This document shows, in pieces, positions 1-11,461 of a stretch of 64,000 bases of DNA; the first letter of the stretch is position 1; each line of letters starts with the position of its first letter. The stretch spans positions 25,557,953-25,621,952 of the forward strand of contig NC_088307.1 of assembly GCF_032854445.1 (NCBI RefSeq). Reading direction: 5' to 3'. The stretch is from Liolophura sinensis (lineage: Eukaryota; Mollusca; Polyplacophora; Chitonida; Chitonidae). The notes under the pieces were generated by a model. The model worked only from the letters and a program-made list of their open reading frames with translations. It was not told the origin of the DNA and searched no databases. Position numbers and translations under genes: made by a program.

Positions 1-20
1 GAGAGATAAGTGGTCTCTAG

Positions 21-109
21 CAAACTTCATGTAAGACAACACGCAAGAGTTCTATTGACTGCTTATTACAACCAAGCCTGACCCCATAAGAGCTGGAGCA
101 GTGTATACC
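21..109. repeat. array-flank motif, copy 1
   Basis: This non-tandem stretch lies immediately left of the 52-bp array. It shares a recognisable order of words with 7012-7100, which sits beside the second array: CTTCAT, then TTGACTG, then CAACCA, then GACCC, then AGC..GG.GCAGTG or GGCACTG. By eye the similarity is about 60-65 percent over 80 bp. It may be the edge of a dispersed element that carries or attracts tandem arrays. No coding signal is seen. Confidence 0.45.
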
Positions 110-3104
110 CGTTCTTGCCTCCAATCCCACTACAATTCCGTCTGAGAAAGGTACAAAACCCACATCTCCTCCAATCACACTACACTTCCATGTCTGAGAA
201 AGGTACAAAACCCACATCTCCTCCAATCACACTACACTTCCATGTCTGAGAAAGGTACAAAACCCACCTCGCCAATCCCACAACAATTCTCTGTGTGAGA
301 AAGGTACAAAACCCACAACTCCTCCAATCCCACTACACTTCCCTGTCTGAGAAAGGTACAAAACCCACCTCGCCAATCCCACAACAATTCTCTGTCTGAG
401 AAAGGTACAAAACCCACAACTTCTCCAATCCCACTACACTTCCCTGTCTGAGAAAGGTACAAAACCCACATCTCCTCCAATCCCACAACAATTCCCTGTC
501 TGAGAAAGGTACAAAACCCACATCACCTCCAATCCCACAACAATTCCCTGTCTGAGAAAGGTACAAAACCCACATCTCCTCCAATCACACTACACTTCCA
601 TGTCTGAGAAAGGTACAAAACCCACATCACCACCAATCCCACAATAATTCCCTGTCTGAGAAAGGTACAAAACCCACATCTCCTCCAATCCCACAACAAT
701 TCCCTGTCTGAAAAAGGTACAAAACCCACATCTCCTCCAATCTCACTACACTTCCCTGTCTGAGAAAGGTACAAAACCCACATCTCCTCCAATCCCACTA
801 AACTTCCCTGTCTGAAAAAGGTACAAAACCCACATCTCCTCCAATCCCACTACAATTCCCTGTCTGAGAAAGGTACAAAACCCACATCTCCTCCAATCAC
901 ACTACACTTCCATGTCTGAGAAAGGTACAAAACCCACATCACCACCAATCCCACAATAATTCCCTGTCTGAGAAAGGTACAAAACCCACATCTCCTCCAA
1001 TCCCACAACAATTCCCTGTCTGAAAAAGGTACAAAACCCACATCTCCTCCAATCCCACTAAACTTCCCTGTCTGAAAAAGGTACAAACCCACATCTCCTC
1101 CAATCACACTACACTTCCATGTCTGAGAAAGGTACAAAACCAACATCTCCTCCAATCCCACAACAATTCCGTGTCTGAGAAAGGTACAAAACCCACACCT
1201 CCTCCAGTCCCACAAGAATTCCCTGTCTGAAAAAGGTACAAAACCCACATCTCCTCCAATGACACTACACTTCCCTGTCTGAAAAAGGTACAAAACCCAC
1301 ATCTCCTCCAATACCACTACACTTCCCTGTCTGAGAAAGGTACAAAACCCACCTCGCCAATCCCACAACAATTCTCTGTGTGAGAAAGGTACAAAACCCA
1401 CAACTCCTCCAATCCCACTACACTTCCCTGTCTGAGAAAGGTACAAAACCCACCTCGCCAATCCCACAACAATTCTCTGTGTGAGAAAGGTACAAAACCC
1501 ACAACTCCTCCAATCCCACTACACTTCCCTGTCTGAGAAAGGTACAAAACCCACCTCGCCAATCCCACAACAATTCTCTGTCTGAGAAAGGTACAAAACC
1601 CACAACTTCTCCAATCCCACTACACTTCCCTGTCTGAGAAAGGTACAAAACCCACCTCGCCAATCCCACAACAATTCTCTGTCTGAGAAAGGTACAAAAC
1701 CCACAACTTCTCCAATCCCACTACACTTCCCTGTCTGAGAAAGGTACAAAACCCACCTCGCCAATCCCACAACAATTCTCTGTCTGAGAAAGGTACAAAA
1801 CCCACAACTTCTCCAATCCCACTACACTTCCCTGTCTGAGAAAGGTACAAAACCCACCTCGCCAATCCCACAACAATTCTCTGTCTGAGAAAGGTACAAA
1901 ACCCACAACTTCTCCAATCCCACTACACTTCCCTGTCTGAGAAAGGTACAAAACCCACATCTCCTCCAATCCCACAACAATTCCCTGTCTGAAAAAGGTA
2001 CAAAACCCACATCACCTCCAATCCCACAACAATTCCCTGTCTGAGAAAGGTACAAAACCCACATCTCCTCCAATCACACTACACTTCCATGTCTGAGAAA
2101 GGTACAAAACCCACATCACCACCAATCCCACAATAATTCCCTGTCTGAGAAAGGTACAAAACCCACATCTCCTCCAATCCCACAACAATTCCCTGTCTGA
2201 AAAAGGTACAAAACCCACATCTCCTCCAATCTCACTACACTTCCCTGTCTGAGAAAGGTACAAAACCCACATCTCCTCCAATCCCACTACAATTCCCTGT
2301 CTGAGAAAGGTACAAAACCCACATCTCCTCCAATCACACTACACTTCCATGTCTGAGAAAGGTACAAAACCCACATCACCACCAATCCCACAATAATTCC
2401 CTGTCTGAGAAAGGTACAAAACCCACATCTCCTCCAATCCCACAACAATTCCCTGTCTGAAAAAGGTACAAAACCCACATCTCCTCCAATCTCACTACAC
2501 TTCCCTGTCTGAGAAAGGTACAAAACCCACATCTCCTCCAATCCCACTAAACTTCCCTGTCTGAAAAAGGTACAAAACCAACATCTCCTCCAATCCCACA
2601 ACAATTCCGTGTCTGAGAAAGGTACAAAACCCACACCTCCTCCAGTCCCACAAGAATTCCCTGTCTGAAAAAGGTATAAAACCCACATCTCCTCCAATGA
2701 CACTACACTTCCATGTCTGAAAAAGGTACAAAACCCACATCTCCTCCAATACCACTACACTTCCCTGTCTGAGAAAGGTACAAAACCCACATCTCCTCCA
2801 ATCACACTACACTTCCCTGTCTGAGAAAGGTACAAAACCCACATCTCCTCCAATCTCACTACACTTCCATGTCTGAGAAAGGTACAAAACCCACATCTCC
2901 TCCAATCCCACTACACTTCCCTGTCTGAGAAAGGTACAAAACCCACATCTCCTCCAATCCCACTACACTTCCCTGTCTGAGAAAGGTACAAAACCAACAT
3001 CTCCTCCAATCCTACTACACTTCCCTGTCTGAAAAAGGTACAAAACCCACATCTCCTCCAATCCCACAACAATTCCCTGTCTGAGAAAGGTATAAAACCC
3101 ACAT
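110..3104. repeat. 52/49-bp minisatellite array with higher-order structure
   Basis: About 58 units share the core GAGAAAGGTACAAAACCCAC. Most are 52 bp; a shorter 49-bp form reads ACCTCGCCAATC where the long form reads ACATCTCCTCCAATC. Between about 1320 and 1930 long and short forms alternate to make a 101-bp dimer repeated about six times. A longer block (about 232-798) recurs 1489 bp further on (about 1721-2287), and a 5-unit, 260-bp block recurs at about 2054 and 2314. Because 52 is not a multiple of three and the minus strand of the unit lacks stops in most frames, long false frames run through the array. I regard none as a gene. Confidence 0.97.
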
Positions 3105-4086
3105 CCTGCGTGACCTACAACATATTAAAAGCAACAATTTTACCACTCAACCACGAAAGACACCAACCCTACCCCCACACCAAAAAAAACCAGCCCTATA
3201 CTCCGTGTAAACGCCTTTAATACGGCTTACATTAAAACCTCTCCATATGGCCATACAAAGAGATATAACAAAGCCTGCCCAGGTGATTAGGCCTTTGATG
3301 TGTTGTACATATCACTGATAAGGGCATATCAATAGCACAAAAAAGTACAGATAAGGGGTCTTGGCTAAAGCCTATCGTATTACTGATAGTCCATAAAGAG
3401 GGTCGTTATTCATCAGCCATGTTAACTAGGAGTCTATCAAAATGTATGCTTTCTAAATAGAGGGAGAACTCCGGTACAAAAAAACAGAACCCCAAAAGAC
3501 AACACAAAAGGCCATTGAGAAACGCCTGGGTGCATCGTATCGCAGGCTCTTTTGTGATACAGGTACATGTAATCTTATTTCAGGGTTGACCTAAGCCTTT
3601 GAAGCTGTCAACAAGGAACCATCAAAGTGATCTGGCGGGTAAAGGCGCTTTTATTCAGGTGTCAAGTGTACAGGTGCAGGACATGTCCGTGGTGTCATTT
3701 ACACCTCGTCACCCGGGTGTAACTGACCCGGTCGTCAGAGTAGGGACATCATTGATAGATATGCCGCTATGGCTCGGGACAAACCGACCCAGTTTTAGTG
3801 GCACTCGAGCAATCGGTCCCTGCACATAAATCTTACCCATAACTAATTGCATAAACACAATACAGGACCTTACGGTCTAAACTGATCAACTGACAACCTG
3901 AACAATGCAGAAATATATCAAGTTATTGTGACCTGTCAACTCGTGAGTTTATTTATTGTCCCATGTCATGTGGAAAGTGCAATATGCAGTATGCAAAATT
4001 ATTACGCAAATCCTAAAACTGCGAGAAAAAAATTACAAAAATTCCCTTGACTTTAATGTCACCTGAACCTATAAGCAGGAGGCCTA
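3105..4086. other. unique sequence, no gene seen
   Basis: The array stops sharply at about 3104 and is followed by non-repetitive AT-rich sequence. A 76-codon plus frame at 3599-3829 has no recognisable motif and lies in a slightly GC-richer patch (3590-3830). I find no splice-supported coding pattern. Confidence 0.6.
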
Positions 4087-4096
4087 TATACCAAGA

Positions 4097-4301
4097 GGGG
4101 CCTTCAAGGTTACTGTGAGTTCAAGTCCAGCTCATGCTGACTTCCTCTCTGGCCTTATGTGGGAAGGCAACAACCTACGGATGGTCAAGGGTTTCCACTG
4201 GGCCCTGCCTGGTTTCCTCCCACCATAATGCTGGTCGTCGTCATATAAGTGAAATACTCTTGAGTATAGCGTAAAACATCAATCAAATAAATAAATAAAT
4301 G
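4097..4301 (+). mobile_element. tRNA-derived SINE (Nin-like family), nearly full length
   Basis: It carries a B-box-like GAGTTCAAGTCC near 4116, the family block GGTTTCCTCCCACCATAATG and a 3' tail of AAAT repeats. The perfect 10-bp direct repeat TATACCAAGA flanks it at 4087-4096 and 4302-4311, as expected for a target-site duplication. The A-box region is degraded. The family name is a recollection of a conserved metazoan SINE domain and needs a Repbase or Dfam check. Confidence 0.85.
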
Positions 4302-4311
4302 TATACCAAGA

Positions 4312-5326
4312 TGTGTTCAGCTCAAAAATTAAATTATATTTTTTAAATTAAATATATTATTGATGAAGTACCAGTACACACTTAATAAAACACCAGTAAT
4401 TACTCATACATGTTATTGCGTAATTTTTTTGACATTTGTAAAGTTCATTACATCTGCAAATTACAGGTAAATACAGAAATGCTATTTAGTATCAATTTCT
4501 TTATGCATATGTTGTAGTTTTCGGGTTGATTTATTTGATTAGGATGGGACTCTGTATTTAAGAATTCACAGAATGATGGGCAGGTTTGTGGGTGGAGGAA
4601 ACTGGAATGCATGGCATAAACCGCTCCTCTTTGTTAGTTTTCATATCTTTTCTGAGTGAAGCGTTCGATTTTCGCAATTGTGTCCATTGCTAATGACAGC
4701 ACCCGACTAGGTGGTCTAACATTTGACCTACATACATATTGCTGGTGACCCTGGGAGCGAGACTTCCGTGCAAACAAATTGTGATCGACTATAAAACAAA
4801 CTGAGTCCCTGATTACTTGTCCGATCAAGAAAGGAGTCGTCCATGCGTGGAAATCCAGCAGAAAATTTGTTACTGGTCCTTGTTTTTTTGCAGTCTTATC
4901 ACAGTAGTCTATAGATTATCATTAATAAACACAGCCGATATTTTCATCTGACTAAAAGCGCGGAGATATCGCGTAGCCTCTGGCAAAATGGTCGTGGATT
5001 GATGCACAGACGTGTCAGACTTTCGCGGGGGATCAGATTTTTCTTCCCTGAGCTGGGGAAAATTTGCTCGATCCTTCAGATGGGTACTAAGAATAGTGAT
5101 ACTTTCTACAGCGACAAAGGTCATATAACTGTGATCAGCATCAGATTTGACAGCCCTGTGCGTTTTGACAGCTGAGGTCACTAATAGCCTGCAGCGGGGA
5201 TACTCTTTTTAATAATCACCTATATACTCTGGATTTCTTAAAAACAAAATATGTAATATATACTATAATAAGTTCTTCTTCATCACCTGTCCTCGAATTA
5301 CTTTATTTTTTTAGTTATTTACATGC
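4312..5326. other. unique AT-rich sequence with one diverged SINE-like stretch
   Basis: Mostly featureless. At about 4528-4625 the words TTGATTTATTTGATT and GGGTGGAGGAAACTGGAATGC resemble the SINE tail and body on the minus strand, but the middle is too diverged to be sure. Minus frames at 4634-4828 and 4909-5181 show no known motif. Confidence 0.5.
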
Positions 5327-5430
5327 ATTTATTTGATTGGTGTCTTACGCCATATTGAAGAATATTTCACTTATATGATTGCGGCCAGCATTATGGTGGG
5401 AGGAAACCGTGCAAAACCCCAGAGAAGCCA
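5327..5430 (-). mobile_element. SINE (Nin-like), 5'-truncated
   Basis: On the plus strand it reads CATTTATTTGATTGGTGTCTTACGC and then ATTATGGTGGGAGGAAACCG, so the element points to the minus strand. The tRNA-like head is missing. No clear target-site duplication was found. Confidence 0.85.
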
Positions 5431-5652
5431 ACACACTTTCTTTTAATCTGCAGGATTACTTATATATGTAAGTACTACACACTACTTATAATTGACTTAC
5501 AGTTTTTTAAAATTAAATCAACCAAAACAACAAATATGGGTAAATGAACACTACACTTATGAATATCTTGTCTCATTACTGACTATATCCGTATAGGAGA
5601 CAAGTTTTTTTTCCACTGATTAAATATCTTGTATATTACTTATTTTTTTTTT

Positions 5653-5775
5653 TTCTCAAGTGGCACATTTTGCATGATTCTGATTCATTCAGCCACTTTA
5701 TTGGGCTGCTTAAGAGTTTTTTGTGAACTTTTGATCAATTTCTTTTTGGAATTGAAAGTATGATTTTAAGGATGT
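5653..5775 (+). repeat. dispersed element D, unexpanded copy
   Basis: It shares an ordered set of words with 10005-10170 and, inverted, with 46480-46610, 55400-55565 and 58735-58893: CTCAAGTGGCAC, GATTCTGATTCATTCAG, GCTTAAGAGTTTTTTGTGAA, GATCAATTTCTT. The middle portion corresponds to the unit of the 54-bp arrays at 27901-28447 and 63419-64000. Class unknown; it is too short to code. Confidence 0.6.
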
Positions 5776-5789
5776 GTACATGCATGTGC

Positions 5790-7006
5790 CGACACAGAGA
5801 CCAACCAATAGACTGACAAACCAACAGACAGACAGACAAACCAACCAACCGACAGACAGACCAACCAACCAACCGACAGACAGACCAACCCACCGACAGA
5901 CTCACCAACCAACAGAGTGACCAACCAACAGACAGACCAACCAACAGGCAGATCAACCCACAGGCAGGCCCACCAGCAGACTGACCAACCAACAGATTGG
6001 CCAACCCACAGACAGACCAACCGACAGAGAGAGAAACCAACAAGCTGACCAACCAACCGACAGACCAACCAACAGACTGACCAACAACAGACATATCAAC
6101 CCACAGGCTGCCCAACCAACCAGACTGACCAATCAACAGACAGACCAACAGACTGACCAACCCACAGGCAGACCAACCCACAAGCAGACCAACCAACAGA
6201 CTGACCAACCAACAGACTGACCAACCAACAGACAGACTAACCAACACACAGACCAATCAACAGACAGACCAACCAACAGGCTGACCAACCAAGAGACAGA
6301 CTGACCAATCAACAGACAGACACACCAGCAGGCTGACCAACCAACAGACAGACCAACCCACAGGCGGACCAACCAACAGACAGACTGACCAACCAACAGA
6401 TTGACCAAAAACAGACTGACTGACCAACAGACTGACCAACCAACAGATTGGCCAACCCACAGACAGACCAACCAACAGACAGACCAACCAACAGAGAGAG
6501 CAACCAACAGGCTGACCACCCAACAGGCTGACCAACCAACAGACTGACCAACCAACAGACTGACCAACCAACAGGCTGACCAACCAACAGACTGACCAAC
6601 CAACAGACAAACCAACCAACAGACTAACCAACCAACAGACTAACCAACAGACAGACCAACCAACAGATTGAGCAACCAACAGACTGATCAACCAGCACAC
6701 AGACCAACCGACAGACTGACCAACCGATAGACAGACCAACCGACAGGCAGTCCAACCACAGACTCACCAACTGACAGACTCACCAACCAACAGACTCACC
6801 AACCAACAGAGTGACCAACCAACAGACAGACCAACCGACAGGCCAACCAACCGACAGGCCGACCAACCGACAGGCCGACCAACCGACAGACCGATCAACC
6901 GACAGACAAACCAACCGACAGACTGACCAACCAACAGACAGACTGACCAACCAACCAACAGACAGACTGACCAACCAACAGATTGACCAACAACAGACTG
7001 ACAAAC
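5790..7006. repeat. 12/16-bp minisatellite (GACCAACCAACAGACT type)
   Basis: About 1.2 kb of short units built from GACCAACC, ACAGA and CTGA. The units are mainly 16 bp, with 12-bp forms near both ends. Sixteen bases read three times give a 16-residue period on the minus strand (words such as CWLVSLLVGQSVGWS), which creates false open frames of up to 173 codons. The absence of stops follows from the unit, not from selection. Confidence 0.96.
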
Positions 7007-7011
7007 AGACG

Positions 7012-7100
7012 TGATCTATGAGAACCTTCATACAAAACCAGCAGTGCTGTTGACTGTGCATTGCAACCATGACCCAGAAAACATAGCTCGGTGGCACTGT
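7012..7100. repeat. array-flank motif, copy 2
   Basis: Non-tandem spacer between the 12/16-bp array and the ~50-bp array. It resembles 21-109, which borders the 52-bp array (TTGACTG, CAACCATGACCC, GGTGGCACTG). The spacer joins two unrelated satellites. Confidence 0.45.
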
Positions 7101-7107
7101 TCAAGGT

Positions 7108-7590
7108 TCTGAATGAATCACAGGGGTGTCTTGACAGTTAATACCCTGTTCGAGGTTGGGACTGAATCACAAGGGTGTCTTGAGGGTTAATACCCTGTTC
7201 AAGATTGGGATTGAACTGTGTGGGAGTCTTGAGGGTGCTCTGTACAAGACTGCCATTATCCGTGTGGGGATTTTGGTGGGATTCCTGTTCGAGGTTGGGA
7301 TTGAATCACAAGGGTGTCTTGAGGGTTAATATCCTGTTCGAGGTTTGGGGTTGAACTGTGCAGGAATGTTGAGGGTGCTCTGTACAAGATTGGGATTATC
7401 CGCATGGGAATATTGGGGGGGGGGGGGGTCCTGTTCGAGGTTGGGATTGAACTGTGTGGGAATCTTAAGCATTCTCTGTACAAGATTGGTATCTTCTGCA
7501 TGGGAATCTTGGTGAGGTTCCTGTTCAAGGTTGGAAATGCGTTGCAGAGGAATCTTGACCGTTTCCTGTTCATGGCTGTGATGAACCATG
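7108..7590. repeat. degenerate ~50-bp tandem repeat with poly-G run
   Basis: About nine or ten decayed units share CCTGTTCGAGGTTGGGATTG, GAATC..AAGGGTGTCTTGAGG and CTCTGTACAAGATTGG. Two alternating unit types are visible. A run of 14 G lies at 7415-7428. The plus frame of 158 codons (7404-7880) and the minus frame of 160 codons (7256-7738) cross this array and are repeat-derived. Confidence 0.8.
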
Positions 7591-7738
7591 GGTATTTCAA
7601 GGATTCCCTCTTGAAGCCTGGGACTGAACAAACACATTGGGATCCACCTGAAGATGTTCGCACCGACACATCCATCACGTTGGCAGAGGAAATATCACAT
7701 TTTGGTGCAATGAGCAGCTCTATGGCAGAATCATGCAC

Positions 7739-7820
7739 AGTTTTTGTTGTTGTTGATGGGGAAGGTGTTTTTGTTGTTGTTGATGGGGAAGGTGTTTTTG
7801 TTGTTGTTGATGGGGAAGGT
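7739..7820. repeat. 27-bp repeat, three copies
   Basis: Three near-identical units read GTTTTTGTTGTTGTTGATGG then GGAAGGT. Being a multiple of three they keep a frame (GVFVVVDGE three times), but the frame begins in the decayed array upstream and has no other support as a gene. Confidence 0.9.
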
Positions 7821-8022
7821 GTGCTTGCAGCTCTTGATCTTGCTGGAATTACACATGGGTCATCTATTTCTCCTTGTTAATCTTAAGTTGCCATTGGAAA
7901 TTCCCTCTTGTACATGTATGCACCTATCAATATTCACTGTAGAGTATATGAAAGTTATCCAAAATTTTTTTCAACACCTGGTGCATATGATGCAATATTT
8001 TAAACGTCGACCAATGCACATG

Positions 8023-8137
8023 TACTTATTTATTTTTTATGATTTATGTTTAATGCCACACTTAAGAATATTTCACCAACATGATGGCCTGTGGCATGGT
8101 TTATGGGGTGAAGCTGCAATCAGAGCGCCCAGAGAAG
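8023..8137 (-). mobile_element. diverged SINE fragment (Nin-like)
   Basis: TTATTTATTTTTTATGATTT is followed by TTTAATGCCACACTTAAGAA and TATTTCACC, a degraded minus-strand copy of the SINE 3' region. Confidence 0.55.
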
Positions 8138-9088
8138 AATTATTTAAACAGGTCATCAATAATATTTGTCTATTCTCATATCAACCCATACACCTTTCCA
8201 GGTAACTGTTAGCTCATGCCCGTTACACTTTTGCTGAAATACCGTCATGACAGCAGTACAAGGGTTAATCATGGATAATCTGTAGAGGATCAATTTGGCA
8301 TCGCATTTTGCCAGAAACCTGACGGATTTCCGTCACCTCATTTCATGGAATACATAGGAATACAACTCCCATAATACTTAACTACTACCCAAGTATCCAT
8401 GTAAAACTTATGTTTTTAAAAACTTTATAAATCCGTAAGTACTGTTAACCAGAAAAGAGAAATTTTTTTTTGCTTTTAGTTTGGTGTGAAGATAGATTTA
8501 TAGGCTGGGATTAAAAGTTTTAAGTCATTTTATGAACTAAACAACTCAGTTCGTTAGGTTTCTCTTTGTGAATCCAAATAGATCCATCCAAAAAAAACTA
8601 ACCTAATTAAAGTTTAATGGTGTGGAATATAAAGATTCTATTTATATCATTGTAAAACAATATGGAACTGGATAGAAATAAAACAAAGACCTTACGTGTC
8701 ATATATTTTGAATATTCGCAATTCCTTGATTTCCGTTGCAAATTGAGATCGACCCATGCTGCATTTGTATTCGCATCAGTACAGTCAGATAAAGCTGACT
8801 AATTCTAAAGAGCTCTACAGCGATCCCCCAAGACAAATTGCTCCAGAATCTGACCTAGATGCAGAGGGTGGGTCAGCGTCTCAGGTAACCGTGTCATAGG
8901 CTCAGGTGTGTCGAGGTAACAATGTCTCATTAGGCCTGGGATACTAGAGACGTTACCATCTGATGGGGGGCAGAGGGTAGATGGGGACGGTTAGAGTTTG
9001 TAGACTCCGGTTCCTCTTTTGTCATTGGTCTGTATAAATCACCCATTGTTCCCACTGATTGATCTGTCCTTAGGAGGGGAGATGGATG
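8138..9088. other. unique sequence; GC-richer island at 8740-9088
   Basis: No repeat and no coding frame. The segment 8740-9088 is more complex and GC-richer than its surroundings and contains CATTGGT and CCCATTGTTCCC words, which resemble CCAAT and SOX sites. It is a candidate regulatory or conserved non-coding stretch by composition only. Confidence 0.4.
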
Positions 9089-9481
9089 CGGCCTAATGGA
9101 GTGAGTGAGTGCGAATGCTTGGGGTTTAACGTCGTTCTCAACAATTTTTCAGTCAAATGACGACAAAGGAATCATTAGGGTGCATGTACGTGTAATGTGC
9201 CTCCTTGTTGCAGGACGGATTTCCACCGCTCTTTTTTATTTAGTGCTGCCTCACTGAGAAGACTTACCGAAGGCAAGCAAGCCGCCCCGCCCAAGCCATT
9301 ATACTGATACGGGTCAACCAGTCGTTGCACTATCCTCTTCATGCTGAACGCCAAGCGAGGAAGTTACAACTTCCTCTTTTAAAGTCTTAGGTGTGACTCG
9401 ATCAAGGATTGATCCTGGATCTACCGGTCCCGAAGCGGACGCTCTACCGACTGTGCTATCCGGGCCGGTCGGCCTAATGGA
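9089..9481 (-). mobile_element. tRNA-derived SINE, family A, full length with perfect 12-bp TSD
   Basis: The element body is 9101-9469. Read on the minus strand it starts with a tRNA-like head, TAGCACAGTCGGTAGAGCG (A box) followed by a B-box-like GGATCAATCC, and ends in an (ACTC)n tail. CGGCCTAATGGA is present at 9089-9100 and again at 9470-9481, flanking it exactly. A 5'-truncated relative is at 58003-58168. The intact head and perfect target duplication suggest a fairly recent insertion. Confidence 0.93.
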
Positions 9482-10004
9482 AAGGTCTGCTTCTACGAAC
9501 AGCTGGCACTGATCAGGTATGGGATCAATTCCAGCACTGGGCAGGAATTTTCCTCCATGATCGCTTTTTCTTGCACTATGCACTATGTGGTGAAAATAAA
9601 GAGGTCACAACGGCTACAGCATCATTAGAATCAAATGCATTCATTAATGAGTTTTACATCAACCTGGATTAAGTTTCACACACATATATATATAATAATC
9701 TTCTTAGTAATTAATTATATAGTTCCTGACCTGGTCACAAGAGTAAATGATTGATCTATAACCTGATATTTATTTATTGCTTTAGACCATAGTCATGCGT
9801 GGGTTGAATGATAGTAACATAAATCGAGGCATCATCACATAAATGTTAAAGGTTTCATGACATTTCAACCATCTTGAAACAAATCTGAACAAGGGAGTCT
9901 AAAGCTGGTGGAACCTTTTGCATTTATAAGGTGAAGATTCGATTTTTTTTTATTGCTGACCTGAAAATTTTTTAAAAAGTGCTGTATGTCACCTAAAGTT
10001 CAGA
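9482..10004. other. unique AT-rich sequence
   Basis: No repeat, RNA or coding signal recognised. It contains a short CACACATATATATATA run near 9690. Confidence 0.6.
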
Positions 10005-10170
10005 ATATCTCAAGTGACAAAGTTTTCTTGATTCTGACCGATTCAACACATTCAACGAGCCATTTAAAAGTTTTTGTGAAGGTTGATTAATTTCTTATCA
10101 GAAAAAAAATTATCAGCTGGCATCAAAAATATAACTTTATGGTTTTAGTATGCTTCTGAAAGGGAATTTT
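10005..10170 (+). repeat. dispersed element D, unexpanded copy
   Basis: Contains CTCAAGTGACAAAG, GATTCTGACCGATTCAACAC, AAAAGTTTTTGTGAAGGTTG, ATTAATTTCTTATCAG and GGCATCAAAAATATAAC. Order and spacing match the inverted copies at 46.5, 55.4 and 58.8 kb and the flanks of the 54-bp array. Confidence 0.65.
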
Positions 10171-11217
10171 GACATACCAGTCTTTAGGTGAAGTACAGTA
10201 ATCATAAGTACAGTAATCCTGAACAGCAGAGCTTTGTATCTTTAAAGGCCAAATACTTTCTGACAAAAACCAGTATCAATGATCAAAGAGAGGTGCTTGC
10301 AATATTCCAATTAAAGTATCGTCTTCTTCGCCTTTTATCTTCTGCATCAGCCTTTAAATGTGATACTTGCAGTGGACTCCCAGGTCTTTATCGGCCCAGT
10401 GGGAAGAAAGTTACCGGGTTACGCCAAGCTCCGAAATAAGTCACACGTGAAACTGCAGAAATTGGCGTAACACACACCGGCTTTGACATTCAGTTGTATC
10501 TAGTATAACCTAAAACCAACAACAATTACCTGTGCCAGGGAAAAAAAAACAACAATGGCACAGAATGCTGATCCAAAAAACCACCAGAAAGGTGACACAC
10601 GTAACTATGTCGATTGTCCAAGGAAAAACAGAACTGGGTACTACTCTTATAAGTGTGCAGCCAATCAAAAGAACTATGCTAATGACTATCTTAACCATCG
10701 CCGTGAAATGATCATTATTAAATCAAGAGGACTGAATTTCTTATCATTGATCGTAAACATCAGTACAAAGGTCTGCTGTGACTCTCAGGTATCAGTGTCT
10801 TATTGAGAGATGTGGTCTGTGTTGTTTCTGGATAGTGCTTAACTTGAGTGACTAAAAGGAAAAGACAGCAATAGTTGCAATAATAGGCCTGTAACAAAAT
10901 GTTTTTTCAAGCCTGAAATAAGGGAGGGAGATATGTTTACAATTTGAAATAAACGATTTAATAATTAATATCTTAAGCAGAATATGCACTTATCTTCAAA
11001 GTCCAAATTTAGGACTTGGGAGGAATCCCATTAATTTCACTGACCTTGGCCAAATTTTTCAAGGTCAAAGGGGTCATTTAATTCACAGTTTTTTAATAGG
11101 AAGCAAAAACCAACTAATTCTACGTTTAGCGGTCAAGTTTGTAAAGAACACTATCACCTTGCAATGGTCATCTGGAATAGATTTTTGTAATTCCCCGAAC
11201 TTTCACTCACCACATCT
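10171..11217. other. unique sequence, no gene seen
   Basis: Small plus frames (83 codons each at 10188-10439 and 10555-10806) have no recognisable domain and no supporting context. Confidence 0.55.
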
Positions 11218-11461
11218 CAAAAGCCACATTTATTTATTTATTTATTTATTTATTTGATTGGTGTTTTATACTGTACTCAAGACTTTTTCATATATACGAC
11301 GATGACCAGCATTATGGTGGGAGGTATGCTGGCAGACCTTCCTATGTACGCCTCGAGAGAAAGCCAGCAGGAGCTGGATTTGAACTTACACTGACCACAT
11401 TGGTGAGAGGATCCTGGGTCATTGCGCTGTGCTGGCGTGCTCACCACCCACAATAGCCACA
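11218..11461 (-). mobile_element. SINE (Nin-like) with tRNA head, internal deletion and TSD
   Basis: The body is 11229-11450. On the minus strand the head reads CAGCACAGCGCAATG (A-box-like), then GTTCAAATCC (matches the tRNA B box), and the element ends in a long AAAT tail. The stretch between GTGGGAGG and GCTGGCAGACC is missing about 45 bp relative to 46937-47104. Flanks CAAAAGCCACA (11218-11228) and CAATAGCCACA (11451-11461) match at 10 of 11 bases. Confidence 0.92.

Noticed and set aside
850-1467. 205-codon minus-strand frame
   Set aside because: It lies wholly in the 52/49-bp array; the open frame follows from a unit without stop codons.
110-3104. CRISPR-like array of repeats and spacers
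   Set aside because: Units are contiguous tandem repeats with no unique spacers, in a eukaryotic sequence.
5735-6739. Minus-strand frames of 160-173 codons, rich in L, V, S, W and C, resembling membrane segments
   Set aside because: They are translations of the 12/16-bp repeat. The hydrophobic look is set by the unit, and several frames are open at once.
9420-9470. Functional tRNA gene
   Set aside because: The tRNA-like sequence is the head of a SINE flanked by target duplications, with no complete cloverleaf.
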